Below the pieces are notes generated by a model. That model saw nothing but the letters and a program-made list of their open reading frames with translations, was not told where the DNA came from and ran no database searches. A DNA stretch of 64,000 nt from Cymbomonas tetramitiformis (Eukaryota > Chlorophyta > Pyramimonadophyceae > Pyramimonadales > Pyramimonadaceae), in assembly GCA_001247695.2 (NCBI GenBank), contig LGRX02025988.1:20997-84996 (forward strand), given 5' to 3'. Each line of letters begins with the position of its first letter. Position 1 is the first letter of the stretch. Shown here piece by piece: positions 42,255 to 53,464 of this stretch. Position numbers and translations under genes: made by a program.

Positions 42255-43624
42255 TGAGGAGCTGGAGCTGATGGAACTGGATCTGGAGTTGCAACTGCTG
42301 CATTGATGCTGTGCTGACTCTTCAGTTCATTGACCAAGGTGTTGATCGAATTGACGAGTTTGCCAGACCCATCCTTAGCACCCTGATTCTGCTGCTGCTG
42401 TCTCTGATTCGGGAAAGGATTCTGAGCTGGTGGCTTTCCCTTGATCTGTTTTCCATCATCGGTCTTGGTGGCATAACAATCCTTCTCGATGTGACCAGGA
42501 CGACCACAACGATGGCAAGTCTTATTATTATGTGATTTTCCTTTTCCTTTTCCTTTGCCCTTGCCTTTACCACCTTTTCCTTTATTCCGATTCTGATTGG
42601 AGTTCTGGCTGCCACTCTGATTCCAATTCCGATTTCTGTTGGATCTGTCATATGGCTTCTGGCCACGTCCTCTGTCCTTATCCTTCTTGGCTGGACCTCC
42701 AGATGACTGCTCCTTCTGACCCCGATAATGAAGGGTTTCTGATTGCTTTGAGTGAATGACGTAGTTCAAATCAAGCAATACCTGTGTGGTTTCTTGCCAC
42801 GACAGATTGTTCCTCTGCTCTTCTGTCAGATATCTGAGCTGGAACTGTCTGCGGAGATCAGAATCCATACTGGTGACGAATCTGTCCGTTATCAGCACAT
42901 CATTTAAATCAACTGCTGCTAGAGAAGCCAGTGATGTAAATGTGCGCAAATAATCTGCAAAGGTTTGGGTTCCTTGAGTCAGTGCCATAAGGTGTTTCTT
43001 GGCTACTGATCTCTTATGAGGATTACCAAATTGTCTGAGGAATGTCTGTCTGACCATCTCATAAGTGGTATATGGCTGTTTTGCCAAGACCTGAAAATAG
43101 TGTCTATCATTATTCTGTATGAGAGTAAGAAACACTGTGATCAAATCCTTATCATTGACACCTGGATAAGTGAACTGGAAATATCTGTCCACTGTATCCA
43201 ACCAGACCTCTGCGTCCTGTCCTGTTTTGAATTCCCTAGGTGGTGTCATTTTCACCTTGGGAACCAAACTGGGTGGAGCTGGTGGAGCTGGTGCTGGTAC
43301 TGAATCTGCATCTGGATCTACAAAGACCATCGGAGGACTGTCTGCTGTATACTCTGCTTCTGGTGCCTGAGGCTCATTGGCAGGATCCTTGTACCGGCTC
43401 ATATCTGGTTTCATGCGACTGACATTGTCATAATAGCCTATATGGTCATATCTGGTTAGTGTATCGGCATAACCAGCGATCCACTTCGGGATTTTAAACC
43501 GACTGTATGCATCGTATGAACCGAGTATGTCGAAAAACCAAGTCGAATGATCTGGGTTGATATCAGGAATCTCATCGGCTCTTCCTCTTCGATAGTAACC
43601 ATCTAAAAACAAAACACAGCACAA
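42200..43624 (-). CDS. Gag of gypsy element 2
   Basis: A 474-residue frame. Central segments such as WLDTVDRYFQF and FLRQFGNPHKRSVAKKHLMA are typical of the retrotransposon gag capsid domain. A lysine/glycine-rich stretch precedes the zinc knuckle CHRCGRPGHIEKDC (C-x2-C-x4-H-x4-C). The first eight or so codons are doubtful: a splice acceptor TTTTTAG at 43603 suggests the coding exon begins at 43602 with an upstream leader exon supplying the start. Gag forms the particle and binds element RNA. Its stop at 42200 lies 48 bases after a slippery heptamer. Confidence 0.85.
   Translation of the reverse strand: MCCVLFLDGYYRRGRADEIPDINPDHSTWFFDILGSYDAYSRFKIPKWIAGYADTLTRYDHIGYYDNVSRMKPDMSRYKDPANEPQAPEAEYTADSPPMVFVDPDADSVPAPAPPAPPSLVPKVKMTPPREFKTGQDAEVWLDTVDRYFQFTYPGVNDKDLITVFLTLIQNNDRHYFQVLAKQPYTTYEMVRQTFLRQFGNPHKRSVAKKHLMALTQGTQTFADYLRTFTSLASLAAVDLNDVLITDRFVTSMDSDLRRQFQLRYLTEEQRNNLSWQETTQVLLDLNYVIHSKQSETLHYRGQKEQSSGGPAKKDKDRGRGQKPYDRSNRNRNWNQSGSQNSNQNRNKGKGGKGKGKGKGKGKSHNNKTCHRCGRPGHIEKDCYATKTDDGKQIKGKPPAQNPFPNQRQQQQNQGAKDGSGKLVNSINTLVNELKSQHSINAAVATPDPVPSAPAPQGNSQGTAQVPVLRAPRG
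42248..42254 (-). promoter_or_regulatory. -1 ribosomal frameshift slippery site, gag-pol
   Basis: On the minus strand the gag frame reads CAG GGA AAC, which gives the heptamer G-GGA-AAC, a canonical X-XXY-YYZ site. The -1 frame is open from here through the gag stop and into protease and reverse transcriptase. A downstream RNA structure has not been checked. Confidence 0.7.
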
Positions 43625-46600
43625 AAAATACCTTCAGCTAATTGCCTAACTGAGTGTGTGTGATTTATATGTTATATGTGGTATATCGGTATGTTTACAT
43701 ACATGTAGTATATTCATAAATAATAATGAGGTAAGTATATATACATATCCACCTTCTTCCCCCCTCAAGAGAGTGTGTGATATAGTGGCAGTTGTCAATT
43801 GCCAATACCTCAAAATAGCATGCATTCCATATAGGAAGCATCTGTCACAGTTCTTGGGTTGTTGCCCGATACATAATCATGTTTGTGTCGAAAACAGCAT
43901 GATATGTTAATGCTAAATACGAAGTTTATCGAAATTATAGTAGCATTTTAGGGCATGTAATGTTACAGTGGCCCATACACCCAATAGTATGATTAGGGTG
44001 TTACATGGTATCAGTAACCCTAAAATAGGTAAAAAATAAGCAGTATAATTTTTTTGCAAAGGTTTTAAAGCAAAACTGCATTTAATACCTAAATAAATGT
44101 AAGGTGGTTTTCAGAGGGTACGTTACACCCCTGACACACACATTTAATTTTAGGGGTGTTACAGGGTGTTACAAGTGCTGTATAAATCAGGGAATATTCA
44201 GATATAGCTGAATAATCAGATCAGCAAAAAAAATCCACACACATTTTTCATTTTGAAATCATGCGTGGAGGATTTTTACGTATTTTGTTACAGTCAACAT
44301 GTATACCCCTATATATTACACACCTAATATCTAGGGTGTTACACGAGATATGACCATGGTCATTATGTTTTTCTGATACCTTAATAGGTATAGAATCATA
44401 ATTTAAAATAAAATGGGCACACATTTTTCATTTTGAAATCATGCGTGGAGCATTTTTACCCATTTTACAGCTTTTTCGGCTATCTGATATATTGCCTCGG
44501 TGACATATCTCAGTGTATATGTGGAATGTAAAGTACAGAATCACTGCAATAAACTTCACTTTGGCACATGATAAATTTCATGGCAAATAAGTGAATTGTG
44601 CTGTATATCAACATCTATGGTTGATAGCATTTCTGGGTTTTACTGATTTAAACCCATAGCAGTAAATGTACATTCTGGTGATATATAAGTTATCAACTTA
44701 AGTGGGAACATCCAATTAGGAACATCCACTTTAGTGATATTTGTCAATCTATGATCTGTTCTGAGCATAGGTCTGTGCTCTAAGATTTATCAAAATGATA
44801 TTTCTTATTTAGAACATATCTGGACATTGCTTGATACAATCACAGCAATTTAACACAACACATTTGTATGTGTGTGTTGTCCTTAACAACTATTATCAGA
44901 TGTCATGTAGATACTGATCTGAGAGTTGCATGCATTTGAACTGATCAGATCTGAATCAACTGTCAATATGCAACGTAGTTGTTGTTATTGCTCCAGCGAT
45001 GATATGTGGAATGACGAGTGGACTGCACCCAACAGTTACCAGCTGTTTCATGGGTGCAGTATCTTGCCTTCGGGTCTGGAGATAACTCCATCCAGCCCTA
45101 CAGCATCTTGTCTTATCCTGCTCCCTTATCTATCGCAATCACTGACATTTTCCACGCACATGTGTTTGGAAAATGGTATGTACATTATCATACACATAGT
45201 AGATATTTAAGTTAATCAATTCACTTTGAATCAGTGAATGTTAATACATACAATGCAGTGTGTGTGTATGCATGCAGTGCTTACTGATTAGCACTTTTGT
45301 CAGTGTGTGTGTGTGTGTGTGTTAACTTTTACACACTTTACAGTAGGATATGTTCTGGATATTACAATATCCTAGACAATTTATCATGTAAGATAGTCAG
45401 CATACCATGCACTGAATACATCTAACATGATATATCAAGTTTAGGGATTATTGTAATTCCATAATAATCTCATTACAAAATGAGTTGCTGGGTATTTTTC
45501 ACATACAGCTCCGGTGAGTATCCTTTCAGTAATCCACAGTAGAACAATATGTTGTCCGAGGAGTATCTCGACTCCACCGGGTCATATTGAGCTAATTACT
45601 ATGTTAAGATTACTGAACAGGCACCTTATACTGTATGGGTTCTAATATAGTTTAGCATGCACTGCAATGTGCTTATGCAATGTTCATGTATCACAGCATG
45701 ATGCTAATATACCAGTTGCTAACGTGATCAAACTGATATATATACACTACAGCTGGTATCGTGATCAAGCTGTATTATTAATGCATGCACAATTCACAAT
45801 GTTGCAATCACTCAGCATAAAATGTATACATGGTATAATAATGCATGTACTGCATGTTGGTGATTGCTGCAAGTGATGTGTGTGCATGTGTGCATGTGTG
45901 TATGTGTATGTGTTGATCCACTCACATATATTGTGCACACATTATTATATTTCTGATGAGCATGAATGCTGATGATTAAGAACATTTGTGCAGTTGATCT
46001 TAGCAACATCTCGACATCATCATCATCGCAAATTGTAATCTTTCATAGCACGCTGCAAATAACTTATGCAAAAGAGCGTGCTGCTGATGAAAAGCATGTA
46101 TTGTCGTCGCCATTAATCAGTGCATTATACGAGCGCTAACATGAATACGGATCAAAATTCCGTCGATGACCACTATGCCATATATCATTCTGAACAATTT
46201 TCGAGCGTGATTCATACAAGCGCGCGCATGTAATTGGCATGCATGCTGTAAGCTGCGATCCACTTCTGCAAAAATATGCGACCATCGCGCATGCTGCCAA
46301 CTGCAGATTAGTATATCGCGCATCAACATGTATGAAGCCGTACAAAAAGCAATTTGGTGAAATCACGAAAATTTGTAATGCTGCGCTGATGACTTTCCGC
46401 GCGGAAACGATTCCGCTGATGATTATGCTTCCACGTCGCATCTGCGAACATGTATACATTTGCGAACCATTTATGCGAATACGTCTCATTGCTGCGCAGA
46501 TGTATGCCATTTGCACACCTTATCGTGTAGTGTGTGCGATCAGCTGTTTCTGCGAGTGCGCTTCTGTGAACGCGAAAATTTTCTCGCACGTTATCTTCGC

Positions 46601-46746
46601 TATTGCAGCAGATATATCAATATTCAATTTATGCGAGTGCGTCGCCTTATGTGCTCCGCAACCTGTCAACACAAATTAATGATATCTATGCGCTGCACAC
46701 AATTGGGTTCTCGTTCGTGCCTTGACGAGCTTTTAGAATACCATTA
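43625..46746. other. Long leader of gypsy element 2
   Basis: About 3.1 kb without a supported gene between 5' LTR and gag. Contents: repeated GGTGTTACA motifs at 43990-44345, a direct repeat of about 42 bases spaced by 180 (44238 and 44418, core CATTTTTCATTTTGAAATCA), and TG-rich microsatellites at 45300-45322 and 45878-45915. A GC-richer part at 46130-46680 has overlapping frames in both strands that look like chance. Confidence 0.6.
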
Positions 46747-47345
46747 TGTTAGGGCTGAAGTGCGAGCCCACAAATATTATACAATATATCAATTAAACAC
46801 TGTGCTGTTGAACGGCACACACAAGTGTAACAATCAAGCGGGTTGTGAGTTGCAGTCTCTGGATCAAGAACTGCTGAAGCACAACGCTTCCTCACTTTGT
46901 ACCATACGTCTCCCATCATCTTAGATGGTACCGCCATTGGTTTGTGAACCCGAGACGTAGGTTGAACGACCAGTATTGTAATAACGACTAGTTCGTTCAT
47001 ACTGTGCATGCGTGTTCCGCACATGCTTAAAGCAAGATGGTTATTGTTTGTATTCAAGATGTATCTTTGCTTTGCCATCTTCGAGTTCGACGTACGAACT
47101 CTCGATGACAGGGATGCCAGATGATGTGAAATTATCATCTGGCGACATGTACAGTCATCGTCGACCGTACTGACGACTGTCATAATAATATATGACGCGA
47201 CTCGACATGTACAGTCATGGTCGACCGTACTGACGACTGTCATAATAATATATGACACGACATGACATGACATGGTATGACATGTCTGACAGGTATGACA
47301 CGTATGACATGTATGACACATATGTCATCGGTCATGACCCTGACA
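46747..47345 (-). repeat. 5' LTR of gypsy element 2
   Basis: About 599 bp, partner of 36784-37381. On the minus strand it is followed by TAATGGTATTCTAAAAGCTC, whose TGGTAT may be the primer-binding site. Confidence 0.92.
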
Positions 47346-47350
47346 ATTAT

Positions 47351-47480
47351 ATGCAATTGGAAGTTTCCCTTTTTGCGTCCCTCAACTGAACAGATCTTAG
47401 AGAGGTACCAAAAGAAATATGGTGCCACTGCTCCAGAAGACAGCGGCGAGAGGAGTCTGACTCTGATAGCGTGTGAGTGA
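47351..47480 (+). pseudogene. hAT transposase C-terminal fragment, right part
   Basis: Continuation of the frame cut at 36783. It reads CNWKFPFLRPSTEQILERYQ and ends at TGA 47478-47480. Phase is exact once the gypsy element and one ATTAT copy are removed. Confidence 0.7.
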
Positions 47481-47489
47481 ACACATTCG

Positions 47490-47820
47490 TACAGTAATCG
47501 CCCATATTTAAGAAAACAGGGATTTTCGGCCAGCCAGCCAGCCGTACTCATCCCCCCGCCGTCGTCATAAGAGAACTCGAAGAATAGTAAGCCATTTTCT
47601 TTCAATTAGCCAGCGATTTTCTTAAATTTGCATTGATAAACCCTTAAAACGGCGATAATTTCAGGAAAAATCGCACGCGCCAGGCACCACGGTTTCTTAT
47701 TCGGGAAATTTCTTAGCCGAAAAAGCCGGCCTACCGCACTCATCGAGTTGGGTACCCCCAAACGCCCAATTTGCTTTCTTAACGTCGGGTTTTCTTCAAA
47801 GTGCGTGAGTGATTACTGTA
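47490..47820 (-). repeat. MITE-like repeat, copy B
   Basis: 331 bp between TACAGTAATCGC and GATTACTGTA, short inverted ends. Its left part, in reverse, matches the repeat at 560-620 (GAGTACGGCT and CCCTGTTTTCTTAAATA). It directly follows the stop of the hAT transposase remnant, so it could also be part of that element's 3' region. Confidence 0.5.
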
Positions 47821-47830
47821 TGACGTTAAC

Positions 47831-48275
47831 TTATGTGCAGGACAATCTTAATATTTGCAGCCTGCATGCATAACATTAATTCTGCCTAATAGACATTATG
47901 TATTTCGGTTTGTGTGACTAGTATGATGTCATATTGTAACACAATATATTCACACGACATTCACGGTAGATTTAGACTTTTGAACCGTGTAGAACCGATA
48001 GTATCGGTAGATTTAGACTTTAGAACCGCGTAGAACCGATCTTCCCGGTATATTGCAGCACGTTGATCCGTAAGCGACCGATACCGATAGGACACCATCC
48101 AGCATTAAACCGTTCGGGACCGATACCGTCAAGTAGATGGCACCAGTTAAACCGAGGCAAACCGGCACTGTTGGTAGGATATGCTCATTTGGTCCCATCG
48201 AGATCGGTTTGCAACCGATTGCGACACTGAGATATACCCGGAACGGTCTCGGACGGTTTCGGAGTCTAGCCTACC
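47831..48275. other. No gene; short direct repeat
   Basis: A 36-base segment beginning GGTAGATTTAGACTTT and ending GTAGAACCGAT occurs at 47965 and 48005. Several CGATACCG/CGGTATCG palindromic motifs follow. No coding content recognised. Confidence 0.5.
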
Positions 48276-48401
48276 TGTGACACAGCGTGTGTCACAGCAC
48301 GAACCTACAAATCAGTCAGCAGTCCAGTGTTGGTCCTAGGAGTCTGTCATAGGGGCCTGCACCGGGACTCCCGGTCAGGGCTGCCTATACAGATTTCAGC
48401 A
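48276..48401 (-). repeat. Solo or orphan LTR-like sequence
   Basis: Read on the minus strand it starts TGCTGAAATCTG after a purine-rich GGGGTGGTG and ends GCTGTGTCACA, the same layout as the 3' LTR of the 8944-11559 element. A matching second copy was not found near 52.5 kb, where only a TGCTGAAA start is similar. The gag-like frames at 51.0-52.3 kb lie on the same strand and may belong to it. Confidence 0.4.
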
Positions 48402-49194
48402 CACCACCCCAGCACCAAGGTTAGGTATCGGTTGGGACGACAGTTATCAATCGATTCCGATTTTTTCATGTTACCAATCAATTGATTCCGATTTTTACCT
48501 ATTTCCGATCAATCGATTTTGATTTTTTAATACTGCTAATCAATCGATTCCGATATTTCAAGCACATGCATCAATCGATTTCGATTTTTTCGCCCCATTA
48601 TCAATCGATTCCTATAATCGCAAAAGAATTCCGATATATCGATATATCGATATATCGATATCTCAAAGCGGTCACCTACAAGAATAGACAACAGTGGCCA
48701 AATAGAAATTGTAAACTATAGGGAAACACATATCACAATCAATTTTGCGACCTATTGAAACACCAATCACAATCCCTACTATCAAGCCGTTACGGTAGGG
48801 GCTTGTTTCGGTGCACACCACTGAGGATTTCTGTTAATAAAGTGTTAAAAAGTGTTAATTATGTGTTAAAAGGTGTTAACGGGTAGGAACTGTTAATAGT
48901 GGTGTTATAAATCCCGGTGGTACTTATTGATTGGCTTGGGCGAAAGTTAAGGAATTATGTAATTCATGTTAACAGAATGTTAACATAATGTTAAATTAAC
49001 ACAATTTTAACAGAATCGGAGGGGTGCCGGAGGGAGTTGAAATAGGCCCCCCTAACGAGATCGTTACACATGTAAGGAATATTAACAGAAAATTAACACT
49101 TTTAATAGGAATCATACACGTGGCACTCGGATTAACAGTTTTGCCGGATACTAACACTTGGCAGACTGTAAACGGTCATAAATTAACAGATTTG

Positions 49195-49345
49195 ACCGGA
49201 TCGTCCACGTGGCATGACTATTAACACTAGCACCACTAGATATTGACAGAAATTCCAGATTGTTCCACGTGGCATGTCTATTAACACTAGCACCACTAGC
49301 TATTAACAGAAATTCCAGATTGTTCCACGTGGCATGCTAAGAGGG
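49195..49345. repeat. Tandem repeat, about 68-bp unit
   Basis: Two full copies and one partial of a unit containing TTCCACGTGGCATG, ATTAACACTAGCACCACTAG and CAGAAATTCCAGATTG. Confidence 0.8.
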
Positions 49346-49599
49346 ACTGCCGATGCTAATAAAAGTACCACTGGAACAGATACGTTCCATGTGGCAAGCA
49401 GGCATTCGCAATCTACACAGAGCAATTGGACGGAGCTGATGAAGCTGCGCTGGCGTTCGGTGTCCTCCTTCGATTGCTGCGCAAAGCTGATGAAATAGCT
49501 TGCGCTATTGCTTCTTGCAACGTACCGCTTTCATCCCCGGCCATAGGTAAGTGGCGTGTAGAGGTACGCGGTTTCCAGGTGAGCCGATCCGCCGCCTGA

Positions 49600-49935
49600 T
49601 CCGGCCGCCACGATCCAGCCCCTCCACCCACGATCCAACCCCGCCCCTATCCAAACCCTCGCCACGATCCGGGCCTCACCACGCATCCAAATTTCCTCAC
49701 GATCCAACCTCTGCCCTATCTCAACCCTCACGATCCAGCCTCGCCGCCACGATCCCGCTGCCACGATCCAACAGCCGCGACGATTCTTGCTACGAAAACG
49801 ATCCACCTCGCCACGATCCATCCTACCGCCACAGATCCGCCACGATCCGGCCGCTGATCCACCGATGTGCAACCCCACGATCCACCGCCACGATCCGCAC
49901 CGTCATGATCCATCCCCTGCCACGATCCATCCCAG
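49600..49935. repeat. Degenerate CCACGATCC-rich array
   Basis: Roughly fifteen or more occurrences of CCACGATCC or a near variant in 340 bases with irregular spacing. Open frames on either strand here follow from the repeat and show no domain. Confidence 0.75.
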
Positions 49936-50690
49936 AGCACGGTTTTGGTCTAATATATAACTAATACCTTGTTCTAGTGCCAGGAGACCCTCATCACGCA
50001 CGGTGGCTGCGCTGGGTATTAACACTTTTCAAATGCATCGGCGAAACAGGCGTGTGTTCTGGCTCCAATATAATTCCCAGCAGCGTGATTATACCGCGAT
50101 TAACAGATGCAGCCTTCCGTTAACACTCCTGAACTGCCCCATTAACACTCCCTCGCCAACGGTTAACACTTTCTTCACACCTCATTAACACTTTTCCGCC
50201 TATAATATAGCCCATTATGAAAATTTTCGCGTATTAACACTAGATTAACACCCAGTTTCCACATTAACACTATTTAACACTCGATTAACATTTTTTAACA
50301 CATCATTAACAGTTTTTAACACAAATCCTTCTTAGTGTGGTGTCGCGCCGCTGTCGCCATCCAATAGGAATCTTTGGAGGTTTGAAGGATGGATCCGGAG
50401 AGGCAGTTCTAAGCCAATGAGGCACTTTGTAAAATTGGTTTCGATAATCGATAAGTCAAAATCCATAATCGATTATGAAAATTCAAATTCCAATCAATCG
50501 ATTCCGATATATTTCTCTCGGTAATCAATCGATTTCGATATATTTCTCTCGGTAATCAATCGATTCCGATATTTTCCCGTCGTAATCAATCGATTCCGAT
50601 TTTTCCATCTCGTAATCAATCGATTTTGATATTCCGATAAATCGATTTATCAGAATATCGGACCAACCGATACCAAACCTTGCCCAGCAC

Positions 50691-51001
50691 TATGGGTGGT
50701 GATTGACTAGGAGAGTCAGAAAATGTAAAGTGCAAGTGTTAGGGCAGGAGCCAGGGTGACAAGGCCCAACTGCTAATCTAACTGTGCAATTCTGATACAC
50801 AAATTAGAACCCTCTAGCCAGCACAAGAGCAGAAACACACGAGCAATGAAGGTCTCGCTAAACTACTGAAAGGCTCTGTGTCAGCAAGTCAAATTGAAGA
50901 TTTCAAAGGTGTCAAAGTAAAACTATAAACCAGATAAATTGTTGAAGTCACCGGAGTTCCGCACACCACCATGTCGGTGTGCATCCAGAGTGAACAATAA
51001 G
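50691..51001. other. No gene seen
   Basis: Continues the sequence interrupted by the hAT element and leads to the stop of the gag-like frame at 51002. No motif recognised. Confidence 0.5.
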
Positions 51002-51670
51002 TCAATCGACGGCACCAAAGCAGTCAGCGGCGGCCTCACTCAAGTCCGATCCGAAGGGAGGATTCCCGAACGGACCTCCCTCCCGTAGAGCCATACCGTA
51101 AAAGAAGGCCATATCGAAATTCAAATCTGCTTGAGCAAGGTCCTGAAAGAGGTCAGGGGGCTCAGGCGGCTCAAGCGGTGGCACATTGTCAGCCAACAAG
51201 AAACCATGAGCCGGGTTCACTGAATCAACAAAATCATTCGTAAAGTAAAATGACGGAGTCTCCCAATCGAGATCACCACCAGGCGAAGGCCCCTCCGTAG
51301 CCGATGCAGAAGCCGACACGGCAGAAGCCGCGGAAGCCGAAACAACCACACCTGCAAAAGAAATGCAAAAGAGGGAAAGCACCGCGAGAGCCCCGATCGC
51401 CGGCTTGCCAAAGCCGAAAGGCGGCACACCGCACCCGACAACACCGGCCGGAGCCCGCGGCTTCACCGCGAAAGTACCGTCCGCGAAATCCTCGTAGTCG
51501 TCCGTGTGATAGCCTGTCAGGTCAGACGGGTGGACGGCGGCGTGATTTACCGTCTGCACGAAGCCTCCGAACTCACCGCATGTCGCCTCCGTGGTGGTCA
51601 CCCGCGCCGATTGAGTTGGCGCGGGCTCCACATCCTCCACCTGCGAAACAGGCATAGCAGGGGCCGGCAC
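51002..51670 (-). pseudogene. Acidic protein fragment of an LTR-type element, unknown
   Basis: A 222-residue frame with one hydrophobic stretch (AIGALAVLSLFCISFAGVVV) and an acidic C-terminus rich in PPEPP. It overlaps the end of the zinc-knuckle frame upstream in another phase, so the two were probably one protein before a frameshift, or are adjacent products of one element. No named domain. Confidence 0.4.
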
Positions 51671-52257
51671 GGCGGACGCCGATACCGCCGCACCACCTGC
51701 CGGAACCTACCCCTCCGGTGTGATCCCCACCGCACCGGCAGGGCCACACACCAGAGCCGATGCACGCCTCTCCGCTCCGCTCCCAGGAATGAAAGATGCG
51801 TGGGTAAAATGTACCTTTTCTTGGGCGGCCTGAACCTCGGAGGTGAGGGCATCAAGCCGCCGCAAGATGTCCTCGTCGTCGGTTCCGCCAGAAGGCGGAG
51901 GCGGTACGCGGAGAAACCGTAGGCCGCAACGTCGATCCCACCGACGCCGTCCGTGGAGAGCACCGCGGGCGGACCGTACGCCAACGCCGCATGCGAGAAG
52001 GCCTCCGGCCCGATGTCTGCCGCGTCCTGGAAGACCTGCACGAGTGCTAGAGCGTGCAGGCCCTCCGCGTCCTCCTGCTCAATGGGAATGCAGAACGCCG
52101 CGGTTGTGGCTGGCGAGTGTTGGCGACCGCCAAGCGGGCAGTCGCGGTACGGGTGATACACCTCACCTTTACCGGCCTTGCGGCAGCGGTGGCACAGCGG
52201 CTTCGCCTTCATGCTGTCGCGGTCGAAGCCGACCGCGGGGGGGTTGCCTGCACCCAC
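51598..52257 (-). pseudogene. Gag-like fragment with CCHC-type motif
   Basis: Near its N-terminus the frame has CHRCRKAGKGEVYHPYRDC, a C-x2-C...H-x4-C arrangement like a retrotransposon zinc knuckle but with a longer loop. The rest has no recognisable domain and its last third is arginine-rich, suggesting a shift out of the true frame. Probably nucleocapsid of a decayed element related to the small LTR elements in this window. Confidence 0.45.
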
Positions 52258-53459
52258 GCGAAACCCCCTCGGATGCTGCTTCCCCCGATGCTGCGGTTGC
52301 GTCTGCTGTCCCCCGCCCGCACCCCTACGTTTCTAGACGGGTCCAATACACGTGTTGAACACGTATTGGAGGCATATTGGAGGCATATTAATAATAATAA
52401 AACATTTACGCTAGCAAAGGGGACAAAGTCCTGAGAGTGCGGTAACCCTGCAAAGCAGGCTAGTGAAAACACCAGGGGCTACTCCCTCTGCTATAGCGCG
52501 CCCACAAAGGGGCTCAGCCCACTTTTCAGCAGGGTGACATCTAGAGAAAAAGCTAAGTGCTAGGCAATAAAAAACTCTAGAAGATGGAGAAGCAGCCATG
52601 GCCGGGTGAGTGGAGGGGTGGCTGAATCTGAGCGGTGGGGAGGGAAGTCGAAGAATTAAGGGGGTTTTGGAGACGTTGAGGAAGGGGGTCGTGGTGGGCG
52701 GGGGGAGAGGGGGGTGGCGGGGGAGGGGAGGGGGGGGACGGCCCCTCCCCTTGGGGACACGGAACCATCTTATATTGCAAATTTTTGAGAATTATTGCAG
52801 GAGGGTTTGAAGAAAGTCGTTTGACTGTTGCACAGCTTCTGTTTCTGTCATGGCTTCACTGCTCGAGATGTCAACTGTATGCGGGTCAGTGTTTAAGGTG
52901 GTGGTGGTGTTTAACAGAAACACGTCTCGCCTATTTTTGGTGTGTTGCCTACAAATTCTTGAAAGTTTTTTAAGGAGAGGTTTAATCTTGCCACGGGGAA
53001 CACCTATCGTGTTGAGGACAGTACCAAAAAGAGGAGGGAGGTCTCCCATGAGTGTAAGAACTTTGGGCCATTTCACGGTGCTTATAGACACAAAAATTCC
53101 AGACGTTTCTTGATAGTTTTTTGTCGTTTGGAACCTGGTCCCGAGACCTGGGTCCTCATAGATCGCTACATTTTAAATTGGGATGGCCAACCGGCACGGC
53201 AGAGCAAAATTAGACAAATTTGAGCCCATCAGACTACATAGAAGGAAACGGGAGCCCAGACGGATAGTTTTCTATTTTTTTATATTCTTTGAAGGAAAAA
53301 AATAGTCTCCAATACTGGGACCTGGCCAATTAGTCTGGATTGCTCCGGGATGGCCGCCAAGAAATTAGCCAAACTGCCGATCAACACTCAATTTTTGAAA
53401 TTTGGCCACCAAAAACTGCATTGCACTCTGGAAAGCATATTTCTTTGTTCACCACGACT
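52258..53459. other. No gene seen; G-rich tract
   Basis: At about 52690-52745 the plus strand has many runs of three or more G (for example GGGGGGAGAGGGGGGTGGCG), which could form G-quadruplexes. A minus-strand frame at 52792-53091 is open but unrecognised. No promoter or RNA gene identified. Confidence 0.45.
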
Positions 53460-53464
53460 TCCAC

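Larger units (their letters stand above)
36784..47345 (-). mobile_element. Ty3/gypsy chromovirus-type retrotransposon 2, full length with LTRs
   Basis: LTRs 36784-37381 and 46747-47345, about 598 bp, TG...CA ends, with only a few differences seen. ATTAT is duplicated at 36779-36783 and 47346-47350. Encoded on the minus strand: Gag, protease, reverse transcriptase, RNase H, integrase and C-terminal chromodomain. A polypurine tract AAGAGGGGAGATC directly precedes the 3' LTR. It is inserted in a hAT transposase gene. The leader between 5' LTR and gag is unusually long, about 3.1 kb. Near-identity of the LTRs indicates a young copy, although pol has one 4-base frameshift. Confidence 0.93.
48810..50345. 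mobile_element. Repeat-rich insertion with GTGTTAA arrays, nested in the hAT element
   Basis: Both ends carry dense GTGTTAA / TTAACAC motifs in opposite orientation, and the outer 25 bases are inverted repeats (CACCACTGAGGATTTCTGTT and, from the right, CACACTAAGAAGGATTTGTG). It therefore looks like another non-autonomous DNA transposon. A flanking duplication was not identified. No protein gene. Confidence 0.55.
48416..50682. mobile_element. Non-autonomous hAT element with subterminal repeat arrays
   Basis: Ends CAAGGTTAGGTATCGGTTGG (left) and, on the other strand, CAAGGTTTGGTATCGGTTGG (right). CCCAGCAC is duplicated at 48408-48415 and 50683-50690, the 8-bp hAT signature. Near each end are arrays of AATCAATCGATTCCGATTTT-like units (48445-48665 and 50440-50650). 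No transposase is present. The middle is occupied by a second repeat-rich insertion. Confidence 0.88.

Noticed and set aside
46130..46680. Overlapping 88-154 residue frames on both strands in the gypsy 2 leader
   Set aside because: They overlap one another in opposite strands, show no domain and lie in the untranslated leader.
52449..52531. Matching second LTR for the LTR-like sequence at 48276
   Set aside because: Only the TGCTGAAA start agrees; length and inner sequence differ.
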